From assembly GCA_008373205.1 (NCBI GenBank), contig RQOS01000056.1:1-49567 (forward strand): 49,567 bases of DNA. Reading direction: 5' to 3'. Source of the DNA: SAR202 cluster bacterium (lineage in GTDB: Bacteria > Chloroflexota > Dehalococcoidia > Lucifugimonadales > Lucifugimonadaceae). The notes beneath the pieces are model-generated. The model was not told where the DNA came from and did not search any database. It saw nothing but the letters and a program-made list of their open reading frames with translations. The position numbers were made by a program, and so were the translations under genes. How positions within the stretch are numbered: the first letter of the stretch is position 1; each line of letters opens with the position of its first letter. This document shows, piece by piece, positions 19,307 through 30,324 of the stretch.

Positions 19307-19341
19307 AGCTTTTGATAAACATATTTTTTATCGGGGAAGCT
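19307..19341 (+). promoter_or_regulatory. Hairpin in the putative rpsL 5' leader
   Basis: AGCTTTTGATAAA / TTTATCGGGGAAGCT form complementary arms (two G-U pairs, small bulge) around an ~8-nt loop. Confidence 0.5.
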
Positions 19342-19372
19342 ATGTATTGATAACTTATTAGGAATTTAAATA

Positions 19373-19795
19373 ATGCCAACAGTAAATCAGTTAATTAAGA
19401 AACCTAGATCTTCAGGTCGGAAGAAAGCTAAATCTCCGGCTTTGAGGTTTAGATATAATTCATTAACTAAAAAAATGACAAACGATTCTCAGGGAAGCCC
19501 TCAAAAAAGAGGAGTTTGCTTGCAAGTTAGAACGGTAACACCGAAAAAACCTAACTCAGCTCTTAGAAAAGTTGCAAGAGTAAAATTGACAAATGGTATG
19601 GAAGTAACAGCATATATACCTGGAGAAGGTCATAATCTTCAAGAACACTCGGTTGTTCTAATTAGAGGTGGTAGAGTTCGAGACTTGCCTGGAGTCAGAT
19701 ATCACATTATTCGAGGTGCTCTCGATACATCTGGTGTTGAAGGAAGAAAAAGAGGAAGAAGTAAATACGGTGCAATTAAAGAAGGTAATGGATAA
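19373..19795 (+). CDS. rpsL: 30S ribosomal protein S12
   Basis: [56 protein letters not shown]. Confidence 0.98.
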   Translation: MPTVNQLIKKPRSSGRKKAKSPALRFRYNSLTKKMTNDSQGSPQKRGVCLQVRTVTPKKPNSALRKVARVKLTNGMEVTAYIPGEGHNLQEHSVVLIRGGRVRDLPGVRYHIIRGALDTSGVEGRKRGRSKYGAIKEGNG

Positions 19796-20265
19796 TGTCT
19801 AGAAGAAGAAAATCTATAGTCAGAAAAATTAATCCAGATCCAAAATATGGAAGTATTGAACTTTCTAAATTTATTAACAGATTAATGATCGGTGGGAAAA
19901 AATCAGTAGCTAGAAAAGCTGTATATTCAGCTATAGAAAAGCTCGAAAAAGAAGTTAAACGACCAGGGTTAGAGCTTTTTGATGAAGCTATGAAAAATGC
20001 AATGCCAACTCTAGAAGTTAAACCAAGAAGAGTTGGAGGAGCTACCTATCAGGTTCCTGTAGAAATCAGACCAAAAAGAAGAGTTGCCCTAGCACACAGA
20101 TGGGTGGTTGAAGCAGCAAGAGAAAACAAAGGAACAACAATAACAGATGCATTGTTTAATGAATTTATGAATGCTGTTAACAATACTGGAAATGCAATTA
20201 AGAAGAAAGAAGATTCCCACAGAATGGCTGAAGCTAACAGAGCTTTTGCTCATTATAGATGGTAA
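19795..20265 (+). CDS. rpsG: 30S ribosomal protein S7
   Basis: MSRRRK, NRLMIGGKKSVA, RRVGGATYQVPVEIRP. Confidence 0.98.
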   Translation: MSRRRKSIVRKINPDPKYGSIELSKFINRLMIGGKKSVARKAVYSAIEKLEKEVKRPGLELFDEAMKNAMPTLEVKPRRVGGATYQVPVEIRPKRRVALAHRWVVEAARENKGTTITDALFNEFMNAVNNTGNAIKKKEDSHRMAEANRAFAHYRW

Positions 20266-20281
20266 AAACTGAGAGAAAGCA

Positions 20282-22357
20282 ATGGCAGAAGATTTATCCA
20301 AAACAAGAAATATAGGTTTTATAGCTCATATCGATGCAGGTAAAACAACAGTTACAGAAAGAGTTTTGTATTTCACAGGAGAAACTTACAAAATTGGTGA
20401 TATAGACGACGGGACCACTGTAATGGACTTCATGTCTCTCGAAAGAGAAAGAGGAATCACTATTGGTTCTGCTGCAACAAATGCATCATGGGATAATCAT
20501 CAGGTTAATATTATAGACACTCCTGGTCACGTTGATTTTACTGCTGAAGTCCAAAGATCTCTTAGAGTATTAGATGGTGGAGTAGTAGTTTTAGAATCTG
20601 TTTCAGGAGTACAACCACAATCTGAGACTGTTTGGAGACAAGCAAATGATTATGGTGTCCCTAGAATGATATTTGTAAATAAAATGGATAGACTAGGCGC
20701 AGACTTTTATAATGCAGTTCAAACAGTTCATGATCGACTTGGTGCAAATGCAGTACCAATACAAATTCCTATGGGTGCAGAATCAAGTTTCAATGGAATG
20801 ATAGATCTTATTGAACGAAAAGCTTATATTTATGAATCAGAAGATGCAGTGCAGCATAAAATTATTGATGTTCCAGATGAATACAAAGAAGATGTAGAAA
20901 AATATAGAAATGAATTAATTGAAAAAATTGCAGAAACAGATGAAGTCTTGATGGATAAATTTTTTGATGATCAAGAATTATCAGTTGAGGAATTAAAGCT
21001 ATCTTTACGAAAAGCAGTTATTAAATTAGAAATTTTCCCTGTTCTTTGTGGTTCTGCCTTGAGGCACAGGGGTGTACATCCACTTCTTGACGCGGTTATA
21101 GATTATCTGCCCTCACCTATAGACGTTCCTTCAATTAAAGGTACGGATACATCTGATGATTCAAAAATTATTGAAAGAAAGCCGTCGGAAGAAGATCCAT
21201 TTAGTGCATTGGTTTTCAAAGTTGTGACAGATCAACACGTTGGTAGACTAGTTTACTTAAGAATATATTCAGGAACATTAGAATCTGGAGCCAATGTTTA
21301 CAACTCTTCTAACAGATCTAGAGAAAGAGCTGGAAGATTGATGAAAATGCATGCTGATTCTAGGGAAGAAATTAAGCAAGCGAAGGCTGGAGAAATTGTA
21401 GCTGCTATTGGATTAAAAGATGCTATCACTGGTAATACTTTATGTGATCAAGCAAACCCTTTACTATTAGAATCTATAGATTTCCCTGATCCTGTCCTTT
21501 CTGTTGCAGTTGAACCAAAAACTCGTTCAGATCAAGATAAAATGGGAGAATCTCTTGCTAGATTAGTTGGTGAAGATCCTACCCTTCAAACTTGGACAGA
21601 TGAAGAATCTGGGCAAACAGTTTTGGCTGGAATGGGAGAGTTGCATCTTGATGTTATTGTTGAAAGACTCCGAAGAGAGTTTGATGTTGATGCCATTCAA
21701 GGAGCTCCTAAAGTTGCATACAGAGAAACTATAACAGTAGCTTCTGAAAAGCAGGGTAAGTTTATTAGACAATCAGGTGGTAAGGGACAGTACGGAGATT
21801 GTACTTTGAGAATAGAACCCTTGGAACCTGGTTCCGGTATTTTATTTGAGTCAGAAATAACAGGTGCAACACTGCCAACTGAATATTACAAACCTATTGA
21901 ATCTGGTTTTAGAGAAGCTGCGGCTAGTGGTGTAATTGCTGGATATCCTGTAGTTGATGTAAAAGCTGTTCTTACTGATGGTTCTCATCATGATGTGGAC
22001 TCCTCTGAAATGGCTTTCAAGATTGCTGGATCAATGGCTTTCAAATCTGCTATGACTGCTGGATCTCCTTCTCTGCTAGAACCAATCATGAAAATTGATA
22101 TTGTAACACCTGAAGAATTTTTAGGTGACTGTTTAGGAGATTTGAACTCGAGACGTGCTCAAATTCTATCTATGGATCAACAAGCAAATTCACAAGCTAT
22201 TAAGGCTTATGTTCCGCTTGGAGAAACTTTCCAATATGCAACTACATTAAGATCTTTAACAACGGGAAGGGCAAGCTTTTCTATGGAACTAGATCACTAT
22301 GCAAAAGTTCCTAATCATATTGCAACAGAAATTTCTGGTAAAGGAAAGGAAAGCTAA
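20282..22357 (+). CDS. fusA: Elongation factor G
   Basis: [36 protein letters not shown]; 691 aa. Confidence 0.98.
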   Translation: MAEDLSKTRNIGFIAHIDAGKTTVTERVLYFTGETYKIGDIDDGTTVMDFMSLERERGITIGSAATNASWDNHQVNIIDTPGHVDFTAEVQRSLRVLDGGVVVLESVSGVQPQSETVWRQANDYGVPRMIFVNKMDRLGADFYNAVQTVHDRLGANAVPIQIPMGAESSFNGMIDLIERKAYIYESEDAVQHKIIDVPDEYKEDVEKYRNELIEKIAETDEVLMDKFFDDQELSVEELKLSLRKAVIKLEIFPVLCGSALRHRGVHPLLDAVIDYLPSPIDVPSIKGTDTSDDSKIIERKPSEEDPFSALVFKVVTDQHVGRLVYLRIYSGTLESGANVYNSSNRSRERAGRLMKMHADSREEIKQAKAGEIVAAIGLKDAITGNTLCDQANPLLLESIDFPDPVLSVAVEPKTRSDQDKMGESLARLVGEDPTLQTWTDEESGQTVLAGMGELHLDVIVERLRREFDVDAIQGAPKVAYRETITVASEKQGKFIRQSGGKGQYGDCTLRIEPLEPGSGILFESEITGATLPTEYYKPIESGFREAAASGVIAGYPVVDVKAVLTDGSHHDVDSSEMAFKIAGSMAFKSAMTAGSPSLLEPIMKIDIVTPEEFLGDCLGDLNSRRAQILSMDQQANSQAIKAYVPLGETFQYATTLRSLTTGRASFSMELDHYAKVPNHIATEISGKGKES

Positions 22358-22668
22358 TGCCACCAACCCAAAAAATGAGAATAATTTTAAAGTCTTTCGA
22401 TCATAGAGTTCTAGATGTGTCTGCACAACAAATATTAGAAACTGCTGAAAGAACAGGCGCAAAAGTTGCAGGGCCCGTTCCTATGCCAACTACTAAAAGA
22501 ATGTTTACGGTAATTAGATCTCCTCATGTAAACAAAGATTCACGAGAATATTTTGAATTAAGAACTCATAAAAGACTAATAGATATTCTAGAACCCTCTT
22601 CAAAAACAATCGACTCTCTTACAAGCTTGAGTGTCCCATCTGGAGTAGATATAGCGATAAAGCTCTAG
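22357..22668 (+). CDS. rpsJ: 30S ribosomal protein S10
   Basis: [43 protein letters not shown]. Confidence 0.98.
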   Translation: MPPTQKMRIILKSFDHRVLDVSAQQILETAERTGAKVAGPVPMPTTKRMFTVIRSPHVNKDSREYFELRTHKRLIDILEPSSKTIDSLTSLSVPSGVDIAIKL

Positions 22669-22683
22669 TAACTAAAGGAAATT

Positions 22684-23301
22684 ATGTCAATTAAAGGAAT
22701 AATAGGAAAAAAATTAGGTATGTCCACCATTTATAGTGAAAATGGTGAAGCTATACCTGTAACTGTTATCAAAGCAGGTCCTTGTACCGTGACTCAAGTT
22801 AAAACAGAGAACAAAGATGGTTATAATTCAGTTCAAATTGGATTTTCTGAAGCTAAAAGTTTGAATGCTCCTCAAAAAGGACATCAAGAGAGATCTGGAG
22901 GAAAATTTTCAATATTACAAGAATTTGAAATTGATGATTCCGCTGAAATTGAAGTTGGTCAGGAAATTTCCACTGAAATTTTTTCAGAAATAAAAAAAGT
23001 TAAAGTTAGCGGAACCAGTAAAGGTAGAGGTTTTGCAGGTGGAGTAAGAAGATATGGGTTCAAAGGCGGACCTAAAACCCATGGACAATCAGATCGTCAT
23101 AGAGCTGTTGGATCAATTGGAGCAGGTTCATCTCCAGGTAGAGTATGGCCAGGAACTAGAATGCCTGGACATTTTGGAAATGCAAAAACAACAGTAAAAG
23201 GATTGAGATTAGTAAAGGTAGATTCTACAAATAATATTTTATTGATTAAGGGTGCAATTCCTGGATTCAATGGATCAACTGTAAGAGTAGAAGCTCAATA
23301 A
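22684..23301 (+). CDS. rplC: 50S ribosomal protein L3
   Basis: GIIGKKLGMS, KGRGFAGGVRRYGFKGGPKTHG. Confidence 0.98.
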   Translation: MSIKGIIGKKLGMSTIYSENGEAIPVTVIKAGPCTVTQVKTENKDGYNSVQIGFSEAKSLNAPQKGHQERSGGKFSILQEFEIDDSAEIEVGQEISTEIFSEIKKVKVSGTSKGRGFAGGVRRYGFKGGPKTHGQSDRHRAVGSIGAGSSPGRVWPGTRMPGHFGNAKTTVKGLRLVKVDSTNNILLIKGAIPGFNGSTVRVEAQ

Positions 23302-23312
23302 AGGTTAAGACT

Positions 23313-24068
23313 TTGGAAATAAATATAAAAAATAAATCAGGAAATTCAACCAAAAATCTAACACTTGATCCATCAGTGTGGAATTTGGAATTAAATGAGG
23401 ATCTTTTACATCAATCAATCTATGTTTATTTGGCTAACCAACGGCAGTGGACAAAATCTACAAAAACTCGATCAAATGTAAAGTATGCAAATCAGAAGCT
23501 TAGGCCTCAAAAAGGATCAGGAAGAGCTAGAGTTGGTTCCAGAAGATCTCCTCTAATGGTTGGAGGTGGTGTAGCTCATGGACCACTACCAAAAAATATT
23601 AGAAAGTCTTTAAATAAGAAAATGAAAATTAAAGCTTTGAAAATAGCACTTTCTGCTAAATTTAATGACAAAGAACTGAATGTTATTGATCAATCACCAA
23701 TTAAAGATAACCCTTCTACAAAAATTATCAATGATTACATTAAAAGTTTAGACCTAAAAGGGTCTATTTTATTTGTAACTCCTGATAACGATAAGGTGCT
23801 GATAAAATCTTGTGAAAATATAAATAATGTTGAGGTAATTGAAGCATCTTCACTGAATGCTTACGCATTGATTAGGCCAAAAAATTTAGTTATATCAGTT
23901 GATGCAGTTGAAAAAATACATGATTTGTGGGGAGAGCCGGATTTCAAAACTGTTTCTAAATCTGCTACTCCAGCTAAGAAAGCAACTTCAGCGAAAAAAA
24001 CAACTAAAGCTAAAACAACTAAAGCTAAAACAACTGCAAAAAAGAAGGTAGTAAAAAAAGATGATTAA
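23313..24068 (+). CDS. rplD: 50S ribosomal protein L4 with Lys/Ala/Thr-rich C-terminal tail; TTG start
   Basis: RPQKGSGRARVGSRRSPLMVGGGVAHGP; low-complexity KATSAKKTTKAKTTKAKTTAKKK tail; operon position. Confidence 0.95.
   Translation: MEINIKNKSGNSTKNLTLDPSVWNLELNEDLLHQSIYVYLANQRQWTKSTKTRSNVKYANQKLRPQKGSGRARVGSRRSPLMVGGGVAHGPLPKNIRKSLNKKMKIKALKIALSAKFNDKELNVIDQSPIKDNPSTKIINDYIKSLDLKGSILFVTPDNDKVLIKSCENINNVEVIEASSLNAYALIRPKNLVISVDAVEKIHDLWGEPDFKTVSKSATPAKKATSAKKTTKAKTTKAKTTAKKKVVKKDD
24001..24035 (+). repeat. 15-bp tandem repeat (caactaaagctaaaa, ~2.3 copies) within the rplD tail
   Basis: Direct reading; encodes TTKAK repeats. Confidence 0.85.
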
Positions 24069-24345
24069 TGAAGAAATACTACTAAGTCCTATAATAACTG
24101 AGAAATCCTCTATGCTTCAAGAGAGCAATAAATATGTGTTTAAGGTTCATTTGGGCTCAAATAAAATAGAAATAAAAAGAGCAGTCGAAGAAATATTTGA
24201 CGTTGTGGTCGAAAACGTGAATGTTATGAAAGTAAAAGGTAAAAATAAAATGTATGGAAGAAATAAAACTCTTACTCCATCATGGAAAAAAGCTGTAGTT
24301 ACCCTTAAATTGGGAGATTCTATAAGCTTATACGAAGGAGCATAA
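24061..24345 (+). CDS. rplW: 50S ribosomal protein L23
   Basis: LLSPIITEKSSML, YVFKVHLGSNKIEIKRAVEEIF. Confidence 0.96.
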   Translation: MINEEILLSPIITEKSSMLQESNKYVFKVHLGSNKIEIKRAVEEIFDVVVENVNVMKVKGKNKMYGRNKTLTPSWKKAVVTLKLGDSISLYEGA

Positions 24346-24349
24346 CTAA

Positions 24350-25177
24350 ATGGGAATTAAGAAAAGTAAACCTACAACTGCTGGAAGAAGAGACTCTGCG
24401 GTAGACGATTTTGCTGATATAACAACTCACGAACCCTTTAAGCCTTTATTAGCGCCTCTTACAAAAAAAGGCGGAAGAAATAATAAAGGTAGAATAACTG
24501 TTAGGCACAGAGGTGGCGGTCACAAAAGAAGATATCGAATGTTAGATTTTATTCGATCTAAAGAAGGTAAAGCTATAGTTGAAACAATTGAGTATGATCC
24601 TAATAGATCCTCAAGAATATCATTAGTAAGATTCGAAGATGGTACCAAGAAGTATATTCTTACTCCAAATAATGTGAAATTAGGAGATGTTATTGAAACT
24701 GGTGAATCAGTATCAAACACACTCGGAAATACAAAACCTTTAGGATCATTGCAAACAGGAACTTTAATCCATAATGTTGAGCTATCTCCAGGTAAAGGCG
24801 GTGTGATGGTAAAGTCTGCAGGTACTGCTGCTCAGGTTATGGCTCATGAAAGTGGATATACATTAATTAGACTACCGTCTGGAGAAATGAGAAGGATTCT
24901 AAGTAAATGTAATGCTACTATTGGTCAAGTTTCTAATCCAGATAATAAAAATAAAAAATTAGGAAGAGCTGGAACTTCTAGACGTTTAGGGAGAAGACCT
25001 TCTGTAAGAGGATCTGCGATGTCACCTAATGCTCATCCACATGGTGGTGGAGAAGGAAGAGCAGGTGTCGGTATGGCTCACCCTAAAACACCTTGGGGTA
25101 AACCTGCTTTAGGAAAAAGAACTAGAAGAAATAAAAAAACAGATAAGATGATATTAAGAAAAAGGTACGAGAAGTAA
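24350..25177 (+). CDS. rplB: 50S ribosomal protein L2
   Basis: [35 protein letters not shown]-like motif. Confidence 0.98.
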   Translation: MGIKKSKPTTAGRRDSAVDDFADITTHEPFKPLLAPLTKKGGRNNKGRITVRHRGGGHKRRYRMLDFIRSKEGKAIVETIEYDPNRSSRISLVRFEDGTKKYILTPNNVKLGDVIETGESVSNTLGNTKPLGSLQTGTLIHNVELSPGKGGVMVKSAGTAAQVMAHESGYTLIRLPSGEMRRILSKCNATIGQVSNPDNKNKKLGRAGTSRRLGRRPSVRGSAMSPNAHPHGGGEGRAGVGMAHPKTPWGKPALGKRTRRNKKTDKMILRKRYEK

Positions 25178-25181
25178 ATAC

Positions 25182-25445
25182 ATGTCAAGATCTATAAAAA
25201 AGGGTCCTTATGTTGACCCAAAATTAATGAAAAAAGTAATGAAGATTAAAGAATCTGGTAGTAGAGAAGTAATTAAAACTTGGTCTAGATCTTCAATGAT
25301 AATGCCAGAAATGGTTGGAGTAACCTTCGGTGTACATGATGGAAGAAAATTTGTTCCAGTTTTAGTTAGTGAAAATATGGTAGGTCATAGATTAGGAGAA
25401 TTTTCTCCTACAAGATCATTTAGAGGTCATTCAAGAGGTAGCTAA
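25182..25445 (+). CDS. rpsS: 30S ribosomal protein S19
   Basis: [42 protein letters not shown]. Confidence 0.98.
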   Translation: MSRSIKKGPYVDPKLMKKVMKIKESGSREVIKTWSRSSMIMPEMVGVTFGVHDGRKFVPVLVSENMVGHRLGEFSPTRSFRGHSRGS

Positions 25446-25780
25446 TGGCAAAAGCATATAACAAAAATATTGGCTATTCGGCCTACAAAATGAGAAGGAT
25501 TATAGATCTTATTAGGTCTAAATCTGTAAATGATGCAAGGTTGCAATTAAGCATGTTGGGAACACCAGCAGCAAAAGAAATATTGAAAATATTAAATTCC
25601 GCTATTGCTAATGCAAGCAATAATGAATCAATTTCAGAAGAGGAATTATATGTTACAAAGATTTTTGCAGATAATGGTCCAAGATTAAAGAGATTTAAAC
25701 CTAAAGCAAGAGGTAGAGCTGGGGCTTTTGACAGGCCATCATCTCACTTAACTATAGAAGTAACTACGGGAGAATTATAA
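25445..25780 (+). CDS. rplV: 50S ribosomal protein L22
   Basis: [27 protein letters not shown]. Confidence 0.97.
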   Translation: MAKAYNKNIGYSAYKMRRIIDLIRSKSVNDARLQLSMLGTPAAKEILKILNSAIANASNNESISEEELYVTKIFADNGPRLKRFKPKARGRAGAFDRPSSHLTIEVTTGEL

Positions 25781-25782
25781 AA

Positions 25783-26508
25783 ATGGGACAAAAAACTCAT
25801 CCTACAGGATTTAGACTTGGCGGTGTTATTGACTGGCAATCTCAATGGTATGCAAATAATGGAAAAAGTTATTCTTTTCTTCTAAATGAAGATAGGAACA
25901 TTAGAGAAATCATAATGAAAGAGCTAGGAGATAATGGGGCTATATCAAAAATTGAAATCGAGAGAGGATCTCAAGATATTTCGGTTACAGTTTATACGGC
26001 TAGACCTGGAATAATAATTGGGCGTGGAGGTACACGAGTAGAAGAGCTTAAGAATTATCTCGAAGAAAAAACTCAAAATAAAGTTAGGCTTAATATTAAT
26101 GAAATTAGAGTACCTGAACTAGTTGCAAAATTAGTTGGTGAATCTATAGCAGAGCAATTAGAAAGAAGAGTCGCATTCAGAAGAGCTGTAAATACTGCAA
26201 TGCAAAGAACAATGCAAGTTGGAGCATTAGGTATAAAGGTAGTTATTTCTGGAAGACTTGCTGGAGCTGATATTGCAAGAACTGAAAAATATATGCAAGG
26301 AAGGGTACCTCTGCATACATTAAGAGCTGAAATTGATTATGAAATAAGCGAGGCAAATACAACTTATGGAGTTATTGGTATTAAAGTTTGGATATATAAA
26401 GGGGACATAATTCCAACCCCTGAGAATTTATTAGCTATTAAAACTGCTAGAATTGAAAAGTCTGATCAAAATGACGAAAACTTAGAAAATATTCAGGAAA
26501 ATAATTAA
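25783..26508 (+). CDS. rpsC: 30S ribosomal protein S3
   Basis: [49 protein letters not shown]. Confidence 0.98.
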   Translation: MGQKTHPTGFRLGGVIDWQSQWYANNGKSYSFLLNEDRNIREIIMKELGDNGAISKIEIERGSQDISVTVYTARPGIIIGRGGTRVEELKNYLEEKTQNKVRLNINEIRVPELVAKLVGESIAEQLERRVAFRRAVNTAMQRTMQVGALGIKVVISGRLAGADIARTEKYMQGRVPLHTLRAEIDYEISEANTTYGVIGIKVWIYKGDIIPTPENLLAIKTARIEKSDQNDENLENIQENN

Positions 26509-26927
26509 TGTTACAACCAAGTAGAACAAAATTTAGAAAACAGCAAAGAGGAAAAATGAGAGGAATGGCTACTCGTGGATCGACACTTTCTTTTGGTGAC
26601 TTTGCTTTGAAGGCTCAAGGGTCTGCTTGGATTTCATCAAGACAGATTGAAGCTGCAAGACGAGCTATAACTGGTCATGTAAAAAGAGGCGGACAAATAT
26701 GGATTAGAGTATTTCCTGATAAGCCTGTGAGTGCAAGACCTGCTGAAACTAGAATGGGTGGAGGTAAAGGTGCTGTTGACAGATGGGTAGCAGTAGTAAA
26801 AAGAGGAAGAATTCTATTTGAAATTGGAGATGTCCCTGAGGATATTGCAATAGAAGCTTTGAAAAGAGCTGGGCATAAGCTGCCTATTCCAACCAAGATT
26901 ATATCAAGAGAAGAAGTGACATTTTAA
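26508..26927 (+). CDS. rplP: 50S ribosomal protein L16
   Basis: [43 protein letters not shown]. Confidence 0.98.
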   Translation: MLQPSRTKFRKQQRGKMRGMATRGSTLSFGDFALKAQGSAWISSRQIEAARRAITGHVKRGGQIWIRVFPDKPVSARPAETRMGGGKGAVDRWVAVVKRGRILFEIGDVPEDIAIEALKRAGHKLPIPTKIISREEVTF

Positions 26928-27157
26928 TGAATATTGAAGAAATCAGAAAATTGAATGATGAAGAACTTGTTAAGGAGCAAGAAACCTTAATTAGAAACAT
27001 CATGGAAAACAGATTTAAGCATAAATCTATGCAATTAAGTGACACTAGTCAAATTAATAAGCTTAGAAAAGATAAGGCAAAAATCTTAACAGTATTAAAT
27101 GAGAGAAAAATCTTAAAGAGAATCGAACAAGAAGAGAAAGATAACGAGAATGAATAA
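26927..27157 (+). CDS. rpmC: 50S ribosomal protein L29
   Basis: Small ORF between rplP and rpsQ; EEIRKLNDEELVKEQETLIRNIMENRFKH. Confidence 0.92.
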   Translation: MNIEEIRKLNDEELVKEQETLIRNIMENRFKHKSMQLSDTSQINKLRKDKAKILTVLNERKILKRIEQEEKDNENE

Positions 27158-27392
27158 AAAAGTTAGACGAACTGGTCAAGTACTTTCAGATGTTACCGAA
27201 AAAACTATAATTGTTGGTGTGTCTTGGTCACAAAAAGATAGACTTTATAAAAAAGCCTCAAGAAGATTAACTAGGCTTGTTGCTCATGATCCTAAAAATG
27301 AAGCAAAAATTGGTGATAACGTAATTATTGAATTCTCAAAGCCAATATCTAAAACTAAGAAATGGAAACTAGTAGAAATTTTGGAAAAATAA
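27150..27392 (+). CDS. rpsQ: 30S ribosomal protein S17
   Basis: [53 protein letters not shown]. Confidence 0.96.
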   Translation: MNKKVRRTGQVLSDVTEKTIIVGVSWSQKDRLYKKASRRLTRLVAHDPKNEAKIGDNVIIEFSKPISKTKKWKLVEILEK

Positions 27393-27760
27393 TGATTCAA
27401 AGAGAAACAAGATTAAAAGTTGCTGATAATTCCGGTGCACGAGAAGTGTTGTGTATAAATATAAATGGCAATAGTCATACTAAAGTAGCAAAAATTGGAG
27501 ATACCATAACTTGCACAGTTAAGGATGCACAGCCAGGTGGAAACGTTAAAATGCATCAAATTGTAAAGGCTGTCATAGTTCGAACAAAAAAAGAGTATAG
27601 AAGAAATGACGGGTCCTTCATTAGATTTGACGAAAATGCTTGCGTTATCATAGGAGATGATAATAACCCAAGAGGAACAAGAATATTTGGACCTGTAGCT
27701 AGAGAGTTACGAGATAAACAATTCATGAGAGTTGTATCTTTGGCTCCGGAGGTACTTTAA
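27392..27760 (+). CDS. rplN: 50S ribosomal protein L14
   Basis: [18 protein letters not shown] start at 27392 (TAATG overlap with rpsQ), rather than the ORF-track 27362. Confidence 0.97.
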   Translation: MIQRETRLKVADNSGAREVLCININGNSHTKVAKIGDTITCTVKDAQPGGNVKMHQIVKAVIVRTKKEYRRNDGSFIRFDENACVIIGDDNNPRGTRIFGPVARELRDKQFMRVVSLAPEVL

Positions 27761-27763
27761 ATT

Positions 27764-28078
27764 ATGGCTAAAATTAAAATAAAAAAAGGTGATCAAGTGC
27801 TTGTAATTTCAGGTAAAGATAAAGGGAAAAAAGGAGAAGTTCTAAGAGTTAATAAATCTGCAAACACTCTAGTTGTAGAAGGTATTAATATCTCAAAAAA
27901 GCATATAAAAAATTCTCCTAATGTAACACAAGCTGGAATCGTAGATACTGAATCACCAATTAATATTTCAAATGTTATGTTTATTGATCCTGAAAATTCA
28001 AATATTGGTAGAATCACATATGAAAAACTTGATTCAGGTAAATATAACCGAATTGTAAAAAAATCTAAAAGAAGCTAA
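27764..28078 (+). CDS. rplX: 50S ribosomal protein L24
   Basis: [25 protein letters not shown]. Confidence 0.96.
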   Translation: MAKIKIKKGDQVLVISGKDKGKKGEVLRVNKSANTLVVEGINISKKHIKNSPNVTQAGIVDTESPINISNVMFIDPENSNIGRITYEKLDSGKYNRIVKKSKRS

Positions 28079-28092
28079 TTTGGAGAAAAAAA

Positions 28093-28674
28093 TTGGTAGC
28101 TAATAAAACTGAAAATAAGAATCCTGAAAAACTGAAACCAAGACTTAAAGATAAGTTTAAGAATGAAATTGTCCCTGAAATGGTCAAGGAGTTCAAATTT
28201 AAAAATAATCTTATGGTTCCTAAGGTAGTTAAAACTGTAGTAAACATAGGATTAGGTGAAGCATTAGATTCTTCAAATGTTGTTCAGATTGTCTCACGGG
28301 ACCTACAACTTATTACTGGTCAAAAACCGATCGAAAGAAAAGCTAAAAAGTCTATAGCAAATTTTAAGTTGCGAGAAGGACAAGTTATAGGACTCTCTGT
28401 TACATTACGTGGAGATAGAATGTGGTTCTTCTTGGATAATTTACTGAATATGGCTTTACCTAGAGTTAGAGATTTTAGAGGTGTGTCAAAAAAATCTTTT
28501 GATGGCAATGGAAATTATTCATTAGGATTACAAGAACAGGTTATATTTCCACAGATAGATTATAACGAAATTGATAAACTAAGAGGTATGCAAATAAATA
28601 TAGTAACTTCATCTGACTCTGATACAGAGTCCAGAAAATTGCTAGAGTTACTAGGCATGCCATTTGAAAGCTAA
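28093..28674 (+). CDS. rplE: 50S ribosomal protein L5; TTG start
   Basis: [63 protein letters not shown]. Confidence 0.97.
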   Translation: MVANKTENKNPEKLKPRLKDKFKNEIVPEMVKEFKFKNNLMVPKVVKTVVNIGLGEALDSSNVVQIVSRDLQLITGQKPIERKAKKSIANFKLREGQVIGLSVTLRGDRMWFFLDNLLNMALPRVRDFRGVSKKSFDGNGNYSLGLQEQVIFPQIDYNEIDKLRGMQINIVTSSDSDTESRKLLELLGMPFES

Positions 28675-28684
28675 GGAGAAAATA

Positions 28685-28990
28685 TTGGCTAAAAAATCTG
28701 CTATTGCTAGAAATAATAAAAGAATGAGAATGGTGAATAAATACATGGATATTCGTACAGAATTGAAAGGTATTGCTAATGATCCAAAAACTTCATTTGA
28801 AGAAAAAATGGAAGCAAGGCAAAAGTTAGCTATGTTACCAAAAAATTCCAGTCCTGTTCGATTACGAAATAGATGTCAGAAGACTGGAAGACCAAGAGGA
28901 TACATGAGATTTTTTGGATTAAGTAGAATTTCAATGAGAGAGTTAGCCCTAAAAGGGCATTTGCCAGGTATTAGAAAAGGAAGCTTGTAG
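28685..28990 (+). CDS. rpsN: 30S ribosomal protein S14, zinc-independent long form; TTG start
   Basis: MAKKSAIARNNKR start at 28685 after AAGGAG; NRCQKTGRPRGYMRFFGLSRISMRELA; no CxxC pairs. Confidence 0.95.
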   Translation: MAKKSAIARNNKRMRMVNKYMDIRTELKGIANDPKTSFEEKMEARQKLAMLPKNSSPVRLRNRCQKTGRPRGYMRFFGLSRISMRELALKGHLPGIRKGSL

Positions 28991-28999
28991 AGGTAAAAA

Positions 29000-29398
29000 G
29001 TGACAGTTCAAGATCAAATATCAGATATGATAACAAGAATTAGAAACTCTGTGCTAGTTAAACACAGTACAGTGGCGGTTAACAAGTCTAAAGTTAATAA
29101 TAAAATTTTAGAAGTTCTTTCAAATGAAGGCTTTATCTCAGAATTTGAAGAGGATGTTTCTGAAAAGACTCCAAATTATTCTATTAAATTGAAATATTAT
29201 GATGATGGTTCATCTGCAATAACAGGACTCAAAAGAGTTTCTAAGCCTGGATTGAAAATTTATGTTAAAAAAGATGAAATCCCTTCATATTTTTCAGGTA
29301 TGGGTGTTGCAATAGTTTCAACATCTAAAGGAATAATGACTGGATTAGAAGCAAAAAAACTATCCCTTGGTGGAGAAGTACTATTTTATATTTGGTAA
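29000..29398 (+). CDS. rpsH: 30S ribosomal protein S8; GTG start
   Basis: VQDQISDMITRIRN, RVSKPGLKIYVKKDEIP, STSKGIMT. Confidence 0.97.
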   Translation: MTVQDQISDMITRIRNSVLVKHSTVAVNKSKVNNKILEVLSNEGFISEFEEDVSEKTPNYSIKLKYYDDGSSAITGLKRVSKPGLKIYVKKDEIPSYFSGMGVAIVSTSKGIMTGLEAKKLSLGGEVLFYIW

Positions 29399-29407
29399 AG
29401 AGGAATT

Positions 29408-29965
29408 ATGAGTAGAATTGGAAATAAACCTATAGATATACCTTCAGGGGTTGATATAAAAATTGAAAAAGAATTAGTAACTATTAAGGGTCCTAAAGGA
29501 ACTTTGCAAGAGAAAATTAATTCTAAAGAAATCTCAATAAATGTTGAAGAATCTACATTAATAGTCTCAAGATCTAATGAAGATATTGAAATTAAAGCTC
29601 TTCATGGACTCTACCGATCATTATTAAATAACATGGTTACTGGAGTAACTGATGGATTTAATAAAAAATTAGAGCTAATTGGAACTGGTTATAGAGCTCA
29701 GGCTAAAGGAAAATCTTTAGAACTTAGTTTAGGATTTTCTCACTCAATCTCAGTTGAACCTATTGGAGAAAACAAATTATCTGTAGAAGAGCAAACAACT
29801 GTAATTGTTGATGGGATAGATAAAGAACATGTGGGAAGACAGGCTGCTAAGATAAGATCTCTAAGAAAACCTAATCCATTTACTGGTAAGGGTATTAAGT
29901 ATGTTGGTGAAGAGATTCGAAGGAAATCTGGTAAATCAGCTGTTGGAGCTGGAGGAACTGAATAA
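29408..29965 (+). CDS. rplF: 50S ribosomal protein L6
   Basis: MSRIGNKPIDIPSGV, KLELIGTGYRAQ, KPNPFTGKGIKYVGEEIRRKSGK. Confidence 0.97.
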   Translation: MSRIGNKPIDIPSGVDIKIEKELVTIKGPKGTLQEKINSKEISINVEESTLIVSRSNEDIEIKALHGLYRSLLNNMVTGVTDGFNKKLELIGTGYRAQAKGKSLELSLGFSHSISVEPIGENKLSVEEQTTVIVDGIDKEHVGRQAAKIRSLRKPNPFTGKGIKYVGEEIRRKSGKSAVGAGGTE

Positions 29966-30321
29966 TGAAAATGTCTAAAAAAACTAGATCTTTAGGTAGA
30001 AATAAAAGACACCTAAGAGTTAGAAAACGATTGGCTGGAACTCAGGATAGACCTAGAGTTTCATTATTTAGATCAAATAAGAATATTTATTTACAGTTAA
30101 TTGATGATAATGAAGGAAAAACTTTAGCATCTGTCTCAAGCCTAAAATCAGACAATAATTCAATGAATAAAGATTTATCAAAAAAGCTTGGAGTTGAGTT
30201 TGGTGAAAAGATTTCAAAATTAGGAATTAAGCAAGTTGTTTTTGATAGAGGTGGATACCTGTATCATGGTAAAGTTGCTGCAATTGCGGATGGTATTAGA
30301 GAATCAGGAATTGAGGTTTAA
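29965..30321 (+). CDS. rplR: 50S ribosomal protein L18
   Basis: RPRVSLFRSNKNIYLQLIDD, VVFDRGGYLYHGKVAAIADGIRE. Confidence 0.97.
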   Translation: MKMSKKTRSLGRNKRHLRVRKRLAGTQDRPRVSLFRSNKNIYLQLIDDNEGKTLASVSSLKSDNNSMNKDLSKKLGVEFGEKISKLGIKQVVFDRGGYLYHGKVAAIADGIRESGIEV

Positions 30322-30324
30322 CAT

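Noticed and set aside
24001-24035. Possible CRISPR or microsatellite array
   Set aside because: Units are contiguous 15-mers without spacers and in frame with the rplD tail; simple coding tandem repeat
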